DNA of 43,641 bases from contig JACQZH010000030.1 of NCBI GenBank assembly GCA_016213925.1, forward strand, positions 1 through 43,641, read 5' to 3'. Shown in pieces: positions 9,421 through 19,000 of this stretch. A program made the position numbers and the translations under genes. Under the pieces are notes generated by a model. That model saw only the letters and a list, made by a program, of their open reading frames with translations. It was not told where the DNA came from and did no database searches. Numbering within the stretch: the first letter of the stretch is position 1; each line of letters begins with the position of its first letter. This DNA is from Candidatus Omnitrophota bacterium. GTDB taxonomy: Bacteria; Omnitrophota; Gorgyraeia; B26-G9.

Positions 9421-10272
9421 ATGAAAGAGGCGCTTTATTATCGTATCCATAAGGCTGATGCTGTGCAGTGTGTTCTTTGCCCGCACAATTGCCTGATAGC
9501 TGAAGGGAATACCGGCTTTTGCCAGGCGCGGAAGAATGTTGCCGGAAAACTTTATTCCTTGATTTACGGGAAAACATCAGGCATTGCTTTAGACCCGATT
9601 GAAAAAAAACCGCTCTATCATTATCATCAGGGAGAGAGTATTCTTTCTTTAGGCACAGGCGGATGTAATTTAAAATGCCAATTCTGCCAAAATTGGCATA
9701 TTTCCCAGAATCTGGATGTGTATTTAAAAGATATATCTTCTGAAGAAATTGTAAAAGAAGCGCTGCGCCTTAAAACATTCGGTATTGCTTATACCTATAA
9801 TGAGCCGTTTATCTGGTACGAGTTTGTTTTGGAAACTGCTAAATTGGCTAAAAGCAAAGGACTGGAGAATGTCCTGGTAACTAACGGTTATATGAATATT
9901 GCTCCTTTAGAGGAAATGCTGCCCTTTATTGGGGCAATGAATATCGATTTAAAGGCAATGGATGATGGGTTCTATCGAAAGATTTGCAAGGGGGCGCTTG
10001 AGCCTGTTTTGGCGACAATAAAAAGGGCTAAAAAAGAATGCCATATTGAACTGACAAATCTGGTTATTCCTACGCTAAATGACAGCGATGAGCATTTTGA
10101 AAAAATAACTGATTGGGTTTTTGAAAATACCGGAGCTGATACTGTACTCCATTTTTCCAGGTATTTCCCCTGTTATCAGTTGAATCTGCCGGCTACTCCG
10201 GCGGAAACTCTAAAGCGCGCGCAGGTTATCGCGAAGAAAAAACTTAAGTATGTTTATTTAGGTAATATCTGA
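9421..10272 (+). CDS. AmmeMemoRadiSam-system / PflA-like radical SAM protein
   Basis: CVLCPHNC...GFCQARKN; GTGGCNLKCQFCQNWHIS radical SAM motif; AYTYNEP. Confidence 0.88.
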   Translation: MKEALYYRIHKADAVQCVLCPHNCLIAEGNTGFCQARKNVAGKLYSLIYGKTSGIALDPIEKKPLYHYHQGESILSLGTGGCNLKCQFCQNWHISQNLDVYLKDISSEEIVKEALRLKTFGIAYTYNEPFIWYEFVLETAKLAKSKGLENVLVTNGYMNIAPLEEMLPFIGAMNIDLKAMDDGFYRKICKGALEPVLATIKRAKKECHIELTNLVIPTLNDSDEHFEKITDWVFENTGADTVLHFSRYFPCYQLNLPATPAETLKRAQVIAKKKLKYVYLGNI

Positions 10273-10302
10273 CCTTTTAAAATTATTTTAAGGCGGCTGT
10301 TT

Positions 10303-10770
10303 ATGTTTGAAATAAAACCGTATGTTGATTCAAAGTTTTGCCTGGAATGTAAAGGCTGTTGTTTGTTTATGAAAGAAAAATGGCTTCCGCATTTGCTTGA
10401 GGATGAAAAAAAGCTGCTTGAAAAAGATAGGATAAAATTAAAAGAAATAAATAATACTGACGGATGCGAATTTTTAAACCGGAAAAATCATTTATGCTGT
10501 ATTTATGGACAGCGGCCGTTTGAGTGCAGGCTGTATCCTTTTTTGCTTGTACGCAATGAAAAAACTCTGGATCTTGTTGTCCATCTGGCATGCCCGTTTA
10601 TAATGGATAGCCGGGAAAGTGAATATTTTAAAACCTATTCCAGCGAGCTTGTATCTTTCCTGAAAAAATCGCCGGCAGTGGATTTGCTGAAAAAAGAATA
10701 TAAGGCATTCCGCGTTTATCCCGAAGCGGAACTTTTTAAAATAGAGAGTGATATCTTAGGGAAGGGCTGA
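10303..10770 (+). CDS. YkgJ-type cysteine cluster protein
   Basis: CLECKGCCLF...CEFLNRKNHLCCIYGQRPFECRLYPF. Confidence 0.82.
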   Translation: MFEIKPYVDSKFCLECKGCCLFMKEKWLPHLLEDEKKLLEKDRIKLKEINNTDGCEFLNRKNHLCCIYGQRPFECRLYPFLLVRNEKTLDLVVHLACPFIMDSRESEYFKTYSSELVSFLKKSPAVDLLKKEYKAFRVYPEAELFKIESDILGKG

Positions 10771-10773
10771 TTA

Positions 10774-11700
10774 ATGAGGCAGGAGCTTTTTCTCAAAAAC
10801 AAAATTTCTTTAAGCGACAGGAAGATATTTGAAGATTTTTTACGCAAATATCCGGCGAATTTAAGCCCGTACAATTTTTCCAATATTTTTATCTGGAACG
10901 GGTTTTTTGATATTTTTTGGTGTGTAATGGAAGAGAGCCTTTGTGTTTTTTATAAAAATAACGCTGGTTGTTTTATGTATCTAAGCCCGGTTGGCCCTGC
11001 CTTGACCAAGGCGCTGATCAAGGATTGTTTTGCGCTTATGGATGAACATAATAAAGATGTCAGGTTCGCGCGTATTGAAAATGTTGGAGAAAAACACGCG
11101 GAATTTTACCGGCAGGCGGGTTTCGCGGTTAAAAATAAGCCTTCGGATTATCTTTATTTAACTAATCGGCTGATTGATTTAAAAGGAAACGATTTTAAAT
11201 CAAAACGGGCAGCGGTTAATTATTTTACTAAAAATTTTTCCTGCAAATATCTGCCTTATAGAATTAAATTAAAGGATGAGTGCAGGCAGCTTCTGCTGGA
11301 TTGGGCTGCTAAGCGCAAAAAGGCCTATCCGGAGGATTATTTTTGCCATCTGATCGATGATAATGTTATGGCGCAGGAAAATGTATTTGAATGTTTTAAC
11401 GAGCTTGGCCTTGTTGCCAGGGTTGTTAAAGTTAACGATAAAATAGCAGGATATACTTTCGGCTATGAGCTTAATCCGCAAACTTTTTGTATTTTATTTG
11501 AGGTTTGTGACCTTAAATATAAAGGGATCTCCCAATTTATTTTTCATGAATTTTGCCGGGAAATGGAAAGATATAAATATATTAATGCAACTGATGATTC
11601 GGGCATTGAAAATATAAGAAAGGCAAAATTGTCGTTTAAGCCATTAAAAGAAGAAGCGAATTATCTGGTTTTAAGGGGCGATAAAGGCATTTGTTTGTAA
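10774..11700 (+). CDS. DUF2156 / phosphatidylglycerol lysyltransferase C-terminal-like (GNAT-fold) protein
   Basis: Family resemblance: NLSPYNFSNIFIW, FYRQAGF, GYTFGYELNPQTFCILFE. Confidence 0.65.
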   Translation: MRQELFLKNKISLSDRKIFEDFLRKYPANLSPYNFSNIFIWNGFFDIFWCVMEESLCVFYKNNAGCFMYLSPVGPALTKALIKDCFALMDEHNKDVRFARIENVGEKHAEFYRQAGFAVKNKPSDYLYLTNRLIDLKGNDFKSKRAAVNYFTKNFSCKYLPYRIKLKDECRQLLLDWAAKRKKAYPEDYFCHLIDDNVMAQENVFECFNELGLVARVVKVNDKIAGYTFGYELNPQTFCILFEVCDLKYKGISQFIFHEFCREMERYKYINATDDSGIENIRKAKLSFKPLKEEANYLVLRGDKGICL

Positions 11701-11781
11701 CTTGCGTAATTCAGTGCGTAATTTAGCTGGTTTTTATCTTGTTTTTTGGTATAATGCATTATATATTATGGAGGTCTAATT

Positions 11782-12975
11782 TTGGATAATCTTTCAAAGG
11801 GCAAAAGTCCATTTTATCCTGGGCAACCCGTTCCTGTAGATTTCTTTATTGGCCGCATTAATGAAATTGAGCGGATTATAAGGATTATAAAACAAGTTGA
11901 ATTGGGAAAACCGCAAGCGGTATTTCTTTCTGGTGAATATGGCATAGGAAAAAGTTCGCTAGCCAGTTTTCTTCGGTATTACGCAGAAAGAAATAACCAT
12001 ATTTTGGGTATTCATGTTTTTTTGGGTGGAGCTGAAACTCTGGAAGATGTTGCTGTTAAAACTGTTGAGGCAGTAATTAAACAGCAGATTTATGAAGAAA
12101 CAAAATTAGAAAAAATCCGCAATTTTTTTGCAAAATATATGGGCCAACAGTCTCTTTTTGGATTAAATATCAATTTTGATGCTCTTAAGGCAGATGCTTT
12201 GAATTTATCTCAAGGGTATCTGCCTTTCTTAAGAGAATTACTCAATCGTTTCAAGGAGGATAATATTAAAGGTATAATGTTGATTCTGGATGAGATTAAC
12301 GGTATTACCGAAAATAAACAATTTGCGCATTTCATTAAAGGCTTGGTTGATGAAAATGCAGTTAGTAAAACCCCTTTGCCTTTGTTGCTGATGCTTTGCG
12401 GAGTTGAAGAGAGAAGGAAACAAATGATAGATAAACATCAGCCGATAGAACGCATATTTGATATAGTCGAAATAAATCCGATGAATGAAACAGAAATGAA
12501 AGAATTTTTTACGAAAACATTTAATTCGGTAAACATGCAGGTAGTGGATGATGCGATGGTTTTTCTGTGTAAATACTCGGCTGGATTCCCGAAATTGATG
12601 CACATAGTTGGCGATAGCACTTTTTGGTTAAATAATGATGCGTTTGTGAATAAAAATGACGCTACTGCGGGAATAATCGAGGCCGCGGAAGAGATAGGTA
12701 GAAAGTTTGTAGATCAGCAAATTTACACGGCTTTGCATAGTAGCGATTATAGATCGATACTTGCAAAATTAGCGAAAGAAAAATTTGACTTATTATTTGA
12801 AAAAGGCGATATAGAAAAAGGCCTTTCCGAATCCGAAAGAAAGAAATTCCATAATTTTCTTCAACGGATGAAGAAGCTTGGCCTGTTAAAATCAGGAGAA
12901 AAATACGGAGAATATATTTTTACCAATCGGCTTGCACGTCTGTATATTCGATTTAAATCTCTTGAAGATAAATAA
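11782..12975 (+). CDS. ATP-binding protein, AAA/STAND (Orc1/Cdc6-like ATPase)
   Basis: FLSGEYGIGKSSL P-loop, GIMLILDEING Walker B, C-terminal wHTH-like region. Confidence 0.8.
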   Translation: MDNLSKGKSPFYPGQPVPVDFFIGRINEIERIIRIIKQVELGKPQAVFLSGEYGIGKSSLASFLRYYAERNNHILGIHVFLGGAETLEDVAVKTVEAVIKQQIYEETKLEKIRNFFAKYMGQQSLFGLNINFDALKADALNLSQGYLPFLRELLNRFKEDNIKGIMLILDEINGITENKQFAHFIKGLVDENAVSKTPLPLLLMLCGVEERRKQMIDKHQPIERIFDIVEINPMNETEMKEFFTKTFNSVNMQVVDDAMVFLCKYSAGFPKLMHIVGDSTFWLNNDAFVNKNDATAGIIEAAEEIGRKFVDQQIYTALHSSDYRSILAKLAKEKFDLLFEKGDIEKGLSESERKKFHNFLQRMKKLGLLKSGEKYGEYIFTNRLARLYIRFKSLEDK

Positions 12976-13196
12976 TTTTTCATCAAGATATTACAAGAAT
13001 TATTGCTGAATCCGAAATTAAACAAGTATCGTTAGAAATCATTTCTGGGGTGGGTTATGTGGTTGTTAATAGGCTGATATCGTCCCTGAAAGACATGGTT
13101 AGGAAAGGCACGACTCGGCAATAGAGTTATTGACACCAAGTTGACATTCATGATTTTTTATGATAAATTGAAACAACCTCGTAAATAAAGTTTAGT

Positions 13197-13272
13197 GCCG
13201 AGGTAGCTCAGTCGGTAGAGCGAAGGACTGAAAATCCTTGCGTGGGCGGTTCGATTCCGTCCCTCGGCACCA
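13197..13272 (+). tRNA. tRNA-Phe (GAA), CCA encoded
   Basis: 7-bp acceptor GCCGAGG/CCTCGGC; anticodon arm AAGGA-CTGAAAA-TCCTT (GAA); TTCGATT T-loop; ACCA end. Confidence 0.95.
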
Positions 13273-13307
13273 AAAATAAAGACCCCTTTTGGGGTCTTTA
13301 TTTTTTT
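13273..13307. terminator. Bidirectional intrinsic terminator between tRNA-Phe (+) and the convergent radical SAM gene (-)
   Basis: aaaataaagacccc-tttt-ggggtctttatttttt, perfect stem with A and T tracts. Confidence 0.92.
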
Positions 13308-14683
13308 AGAAGATATTGTTCAATCTTTTCTGGGCTGTTGAGCAGCGGATTAAACTCCTGCCAGCATTTATCATCTTCCATGCATAGATAAACCGGGGTT
13401 TGAGGGTCGTATTTTCGGATGTTCTTTAACATAACCGAATAGATTTGTTTTCTTAAAAATTTCGGGTAACGCAGTTTTTTATCTTTTCCCAGAAAAAGTT
13501 CTCCATAAAAGATGTTTTTGCCTGGGAAGCGCAGTTCGGATGATGTTTTTAATTTTCTTGTCCCGCGCAGAGTGCCGATGCTTATCCACCTGAATCCTCC
13601 GGATAAATGATTGTAGATAAGTTCAATAACATCCTGATAATCTTTTTCCCAGTTTTCTGAATATATTACCGGGTCAAAGTGAAAGCTAAGCGTATATCCG
13701 TGCTCTATGACTTTTTTGGCGCTTGTCAGCCTTTTGAGCAGTGAGGCTGTGTTTATTTCTTCTTTATCGATTGTTTCTTGAGGATTCAATGACCAGGAAA
13801 TAACGATATTTTTTGAGGCAGGAATCATTAACAGATTTTCGATATTAGAGCTTTTTGTTTTTAATTCGAAAAGCACATTTTTGTTCCGGAAGAAGTTTAC
13901 AAGTTGTTCGGAATAATTAGTGATATGATCCAGGGCTAAGGAGTCAGAAAATTCTCCGGTGCCGATTCTTATCGGTGCTTTTAGATTTTTATAGTATGAA
14001 TTAAATTTTTCAAAAAAATCATCAAGGTTTGCCGGCAGGGTAATACCCGGGAAATTCGCGTATTGCTGCAGGAAGCAATAAGAGCAGTCGTAAGGGCATC
14101 CAAAGCCAAGATTAAGGATCCAGTAATTACAGCCAAGGTGGCCTTTTGTGCATGGGCAGGGTTTTATATAGTCCCAGTTTTCGCTCACAATAAATACCAG
14201 CGGAGCTTTTAGCTCTGAAAGCTGGAATTTATTTTTTTGAGCGTATTCCCAGGAGTGATTTATGAATTCGGTTTCAACAGTTGGGAAAAGTCCCTGAAAA
14301 CGTTTGGCAAGATAGCTGTTTTTCGCTTTTTCTTCTATGAAAATTTTTTCAGGGAAGAAATCTTTAAGGGGTGTGATGTTATTTTTAAGCTGCGGTTTTA
14401 GCCCGTTAAGAAACACATCTTTTGCGTCAATTTTTTCTTTTTGGCTTGTCAGAGGGAACCGTAATTTTATCAGCTGCTGTTTTAGAAAGAAAAATTTGTT
14501 TTTTCCTTCGGCCTTAATGATCGCGGGGTCGGTTTTTAAAGTGCTGATAATTTGAGGGTAAGAAGTATTGCCGCGTTTTTCTATTTCGTATAACAAGCGC
14601 TGAAGTTCTTTGAACTGGTTAGTATTCAACCGGAAATCAAAATCCTGCTCAAGCTTATTTTTTAATATGTTTTCTGTTTGCAT
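13298..14683 (-). CDS. Spore photoproduct lyase-like radical SAM protein
   Basis: NLGFGCPYDCSYCFLQQYAN motif, IRIGTGEFSDSLALD, TKSSN. Confidence 0.82.
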   Translation of the reverse strand: MQTENILKNKLEQDFDFRLNTNQFKELQRLLYEIEKRGNTSYPQIISTLKTDPAIIKAEGKNKFFFLKQQLIKLRFPLTSQKEKIDAKDVFLNGLKPQLKNNITPLKDFFPEKIFIEEKAKNSYLAKRFQGLFPTVETEFINHSWEYAQKNKFQLSELKAPLVFIVSENWDYIKPCPCTKGHLGCNYWILNLGFGCPYDCSYCFLQQYANFPGITLPANLDDFFEKFNSYYKNLKAPIRIGTGEFSDSLALDHITNYSEQLVNFFRNKNVLFELKTKSSNIENLLMIPASKNIVISWSLNPQETIDKEEINTASLLKRLTSAKKVIEHGYTLSFHFDPVIYSENWEKDYQDVIELIYNHLSGGFRWISIGTLRGTRKLKTSSELRFPGKNIFYGELFLGKDKKLRYPKFLRKQIYSVMLKNIRKYDPQTPVYLCMEDDKCWQEFNPLLNSPEKIEQYLLKK

Positions 14684-14729
14684 AAGTTTTTAATCTGGAT
14701 TGTTTTAAAGCTTAATTAATTTTTGTTTT

Positions 14730-14757
14730 GCAGCCTGCGGCTTGAAGCTTGCAGCCG
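14730..14757. repeat. Four degenerate heptamers
   Basis: GCAGCCT GCGGCTT GAAGCTT GCAGCCG. Confidence 0.7.
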
Positions 14758-14759
14758 AA

Positions 14760-15587
14760 TTATCTTGTGTGCTTATCTATAATATTTTGGTAGTATGCTA
14801 CTTCTTTTGATTTATCTCTTTTTTTTGCGCCTTTTATGTAAATGATGCATTTTCTTTCAAGTTCCTTGACGGCCAATAAGCGCTGTTCATCAGAGAGTCT
14901 ATTGTTATCGATAATCTTTTTTATGGAATAAATTCTGAATTTATCCATAGCAGGGTGTTTTTTAGAAAGCTGGTCTTGATGCCCGCCTTTTTTTTCAGTC
15001 ATAAATTCAGGGATCAGCTTTACCGGAAATTCCGCGCTTACCCTTAACCAAAAATCATAATCTTCGCAGGCAGGAAGGTTTTCGTCGAACATACCTATTT
15101 GTGTAAAAATTTCTCTGCTTATGGCTGCTGTGGATATGCTGATACAGCAAAGCTTCAAAGCGTTTTTAAAAACATAACCGTCTGGCTTTTTATGGATTGT
15201 TTTTTGCGTCAAGAGTTCTTTATTGCGATACCAGATTTCTTCAGTATGAAATATTTTGTATTCAGGATATCTTTTGATGTAGTCATAAGTTTTCTTAAGT
15301 TTATCCGGTTTAAACCAATCGTCAGAATCGAGAAAGCAGATAAAGCTTCCGGTTGCTGCTTTTACTCCGCTGTTGCGGCTGAAAGAAACTCCCTGATGAG
15401 GTTGTTTAATGTATTTAAGCCGGGGATCGTTTATTGTTCTAATGAAACTTTCGGTTTCATCTTCAGAGCCGTCATCAATTATTATAAGTTCAAAATCCTT
15501 AAACGACTGGTTTAATACAGAAGCAACTGCTTTTTTTAAAAAATCAGAGCGGTTATATGTAGGGATAATAATGCTGAAATAGGGCAT
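14760..15587 (-). CDS. Glycosyltransferase family 2
   Basis: FSIIIPTYNRSDFL, IIIDDGSEDET, FLDSDDWF. Confidence 0.93.
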   Translation of the reverse strand: MPYFSIIIPTYNRSDFLKKAVASVLNQSFKDFELIIIDDGSEDETESFIRTINDPRLKYIKQPHQGVSFSRNSGVKAATGSFICFLDSDDWFKPDKLKKTYDYIKRYPEYKIFHTEEIWYRNKELLTQKTIHKKPDGYVFKNALKLCCISISTAAISREIFTQIGMFDENLPACEDYDFWLRVSAEFPVKLIPEFMTEKKGGHQDQLSKKHPAMDKFRIYSIKKIIDNNRLSDEQRLLAVKELERKCIIYIKGAKKRDKSKEVAYYQNIIDKHTR

Positions 15588-15598
15588 ACCTTTAAAAG

Positions 15599-15672
15599 TT
15601 TTCGCTACAAAACGTGGCGAATCCGCCGTGAGTTATGGCGGAAAAAGTTAAAAACAAAAAACAAAAAATCAT
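15599..15672 (-). repeat. Dispersed intergenic element, copy 2 (inverse orientation relative to 8695-8766)
   Basis: Reverse complement reads ...ttttCCGCCataactcacGGCGGATTCGCCacgttttgtaGCGAAAA, preceded by T-rich heptamers. Confidence 0.6.
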
Positions 15673-16045
15673 GTTGATTATAATATGTTTGAATTGATTT
15701 GTAAACAAAACAGAAAAATATACTAAGCCAAAACAAAAATTATTTCCTTATTTTTAAAACAAGACTTTTAAAAACTTTTTAACTTAATTTTCCGACGAGA
15801 AAAAAATTTATAGCGCATCTTGCGAAAAATATAAACATATGATATACTTTTTGGTCTTTTTGGATTTGAACTAAAAATTTTTAAAAAGGTAATTTTTTTA
15901 ATTTTATCATCCGGGGGGTTGGTGAGATTAGTATGATGAACTCATCAGCCTTTTAATTTTTTGTGATGTAATAGTAGGGCTAAAAGAAAAATTTTTTAGC
16001 AGGATAAGTTAAAAAGGACTGATTAAAAAAGGAAAGGGGTTTGGG

Positions 16046-19000
16046 ATGTCAAATTTTATTTTGAGGCGTTTAAATAAGGTTGTTTCTTTAATTATTGCGC
16101 AAGTATTTTTAATAACTAGTCTCTCATGGGCAGCACCAGGAGGGACTTTTTCTTTAATAGGCGAGGACAATACGCTTTCTCCGACCATACAGGTCGGACA
16201 GTCGCCATTTCTCGTGGGATTTCAAAACGCGGCGCAGGCTGATGCGTCTTTTTCCCAGAATGTTTTAAGAGATGGATTTGTTGCGGTTGATCCGATTTTG
16301 GTTGAAGGGCTTGAGAGCGTAGAGGTTGCGGAAACGCTTTCTGAGGCGAATTCTCTTGAAGGGCCGATTGAAAGTAAAGTTGATTTAATGCACGCGCAGA
16401 ATATGGCTGCCATAGAAGTGCTTAAATGGATTAATACTGTCGGTAGCAGGTTTGCAAAAGAGAAGGCAGACGGAGCCGGGGCCAGGTGGACGCGCCATTA
16501 TTATAATCAGGGAATTCCTTGGATGAGGGGTACTGTTGTTATTGGCGAAGGCGAACGCGATAAAGCAGCGATGTTGTATATTGGGGAAGAAGTTGGTGGA
16601 GCATATAATACGACCCAGGAAGACAGTGATTCTATTGAGGTTGATATTGCCGGCGATGTGGTTGAACTTACCAACGGGATTGTGAAAACTGGTATTCTGG
16701 GAACGGTTTCTGTTGCTTCATATTCAGAAAAAGGCGGAACGCTTAACGCACCGGATATTTATATGACTAAGTGGGCAGTCGGGCCGGCGGCGAAAGGCTG
16801 CGGGATAAGCACAGAATTAAGCCTGGAAGAAAACCTAAGCCGAATCGCGGATAAATTAGGTAAAGAAGTAAGCGGCTTAAGGGGAACGATGCTTTTCAGA
16901 GAAAGGCATGTCGCGTGGCTGGTGAAATTTTTTGATGCAGGAATTCAAATGAACGCGCAGGAAGACAAAGAATTATCCGCACTAATTAACGCGTATAAAG
17001 AATTTCAATCACATAAGAAACAGTATCTTGGAAACGCAAAAGGTACTTCTTCGGAAGCAGACGCTTTATTAAAATTAAAAGAAGTAAAAGCAGAGCTAAT
17101 TAAGGCGTATAAGGCTTTAGATAAAAAAGTTAAAGCAGCGGGAAAATATAGAATCGGGAATTTTTATCTTTTGGCGGATGGTGATCTTATGCCGGTATGG
17201 GCAATGGAAAGCGTTGAAAAAGGAGAGATAGATTTTTTAACCGGTGCCGGCGGCGCTCCTGAAGCGGTATTGGCAGCAAGCGCTGTTGAGACAATGGGCG
17301 GTGAAATGGTTGCGCGTCTTTGCGCTTATGAAATTTTAAAGGAAACGGCTAGTTCCGATAATCCGCTGGATTGGCCTGATGTTGATGAGGATTGGAATAA
17401 ATTTAATGATAAAGAATTGGCAAGGCTTGCTGGTTTCGGTTATGATAGCCCGGAAACTTTAGGCGCGGCAAGAACTTCTAAAGAATTGATTAGCGGAAAA
17501 GATGTGGTTTTTATTGCCACTGCTATAAAAGACAGCCCTTGGTTAAAAAATTTAAAAGGCGTCAGCTTTGATGCTCAAACCGGATTAATAACTGTTTATA
17601 CTCTTAGGGCGACAAAGTCGGGAGATAAAAAGATATGGAAGTTTAGTTATAAAACTCCGGCTACTGAATTAAAGGCAAAGTTGGCAGTAGAAGATAATGA
17701 GGTTAATAAGGCGGAATTACGTTATCAATTAAGCTCGGTTTATGGCCGCGTCGGCCGGTTGGATTTAGCCATGGGAGAAATCAGGCAGGCGGTTAGTACA
17801 GCAGGAGTGAGTGCGGATAATTTAAATAAATATCAGGCGGCGTTGTATTTTTATCAAGCTAAGATGGCTTTATTGCAGGAAAAAGATCAAGAAGTAAGGG
17901 CGTTGGGGCTGCTTGAAGCAGCTTATAAGGTCTATCACAAAGATGAAGTGAGAGCCAGAGAATTAAGCGCTGAGCTTGCTGAATTTATGGCGGATAATTT
18001 AGCGAAAACCAAAGATTATGTTAAAGCGGTAGAATATTATCGTCATGCTTTGCGCCTTTTCCCGGAGAATGAACCTTTACTTGATAAAATCAGAAAAACA
18101 GAAGATTCCCTTAGAAAACAGCAGCAAAGCAAGGGAAAGGTTCTTGCAGTTGATACTTTGGAATTCAGCGGATTACGCGGGCGTGATTTATTTGACGCAT
18201 TGGAAGCTACAGAGGCAGGAAGGAAGATGATAGTACCTGCGTTTAATATACGTGTAGCGGACTTAAGCTACGCGGGTATAATCAGGGCGGCAAAAGCAAA
18301 AGGAAGCATAATTGAATTTCAAAAAGCAAAGAGCGAATTAGGATACACGCATAGGGATAAGAAAGCGATTCTTCATAATATTTATGAATTTGCGCAGGAA
18401 GTAAGGGAAGCATGCGCCAAAGAAGGGTTTAATGATTTTATAATTAAGGGAGATCATTTAACGACAAAAGTTGATGAAGCGTTTCTGACTGATAAGGCAG
18501 CGCAGGAGGCGGTTAAGGGATTGTTTGACCGAATTTTAGCGACAAAAGATAAGGCAGCGAGGAAATATATATTCCTTAACGCGTTGGAAGATAAAAAATT
18601 CATGGCTAACGCAAATACGGCTAATGCAATGAAAGTTATAAAAGAAGTATTTGATATGATTTTGGCGGAAGTTGACGCAGGGTATAGCGTGTTCGCGATA
18701 GACGCTTCATGGATGCCGATGCCGTTGAATGTGCGGATTACGGCGTTTTTCCATGGGATGATACCTGCGGACCGCGCAATAGTTGAAGGAGAAGTGGGAG
18801 AGATTGACGGGAATAACAACTCTACTCCTGCGGACGCGGTGGAATTTTTAACCGGCGTAAGATACGCGGAAGAGATTGAAGTAAGCAATCCGAAGACAGG
18901 GGAAAAAAGGATAGTTGCAAGCACCTCGGAGATTAAAAAGGGAGAAGAGATAGATGATGCTAAGCTGGTAAAAGATGCGGCAGGTAATTATGTGGAACTT

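Noticed and set aside
9421-10272. Reading the second radical SAM gene as a pyruvate formate-lyase activase
   Set aside because: N-terminal CxLCPHxC...GxCxxRxN pattern fits the AmmeMemoRadiSam family better; no pfl gene in the window.
12976-13126. Open frame FHQDITRIIAESEIKQVSLEIISGVGYVVVNRLISSLKDMVRKGTTRQ* after the ATPase
   Set aside because: No start codon or RBS and no recognised family; perhaps a gene remnant but not supportable.
14337-14555. Plus-strand ORF within the SPL-like gene
   Set aside because: Antisense to a well-supported radical SAM CDS; no motif.
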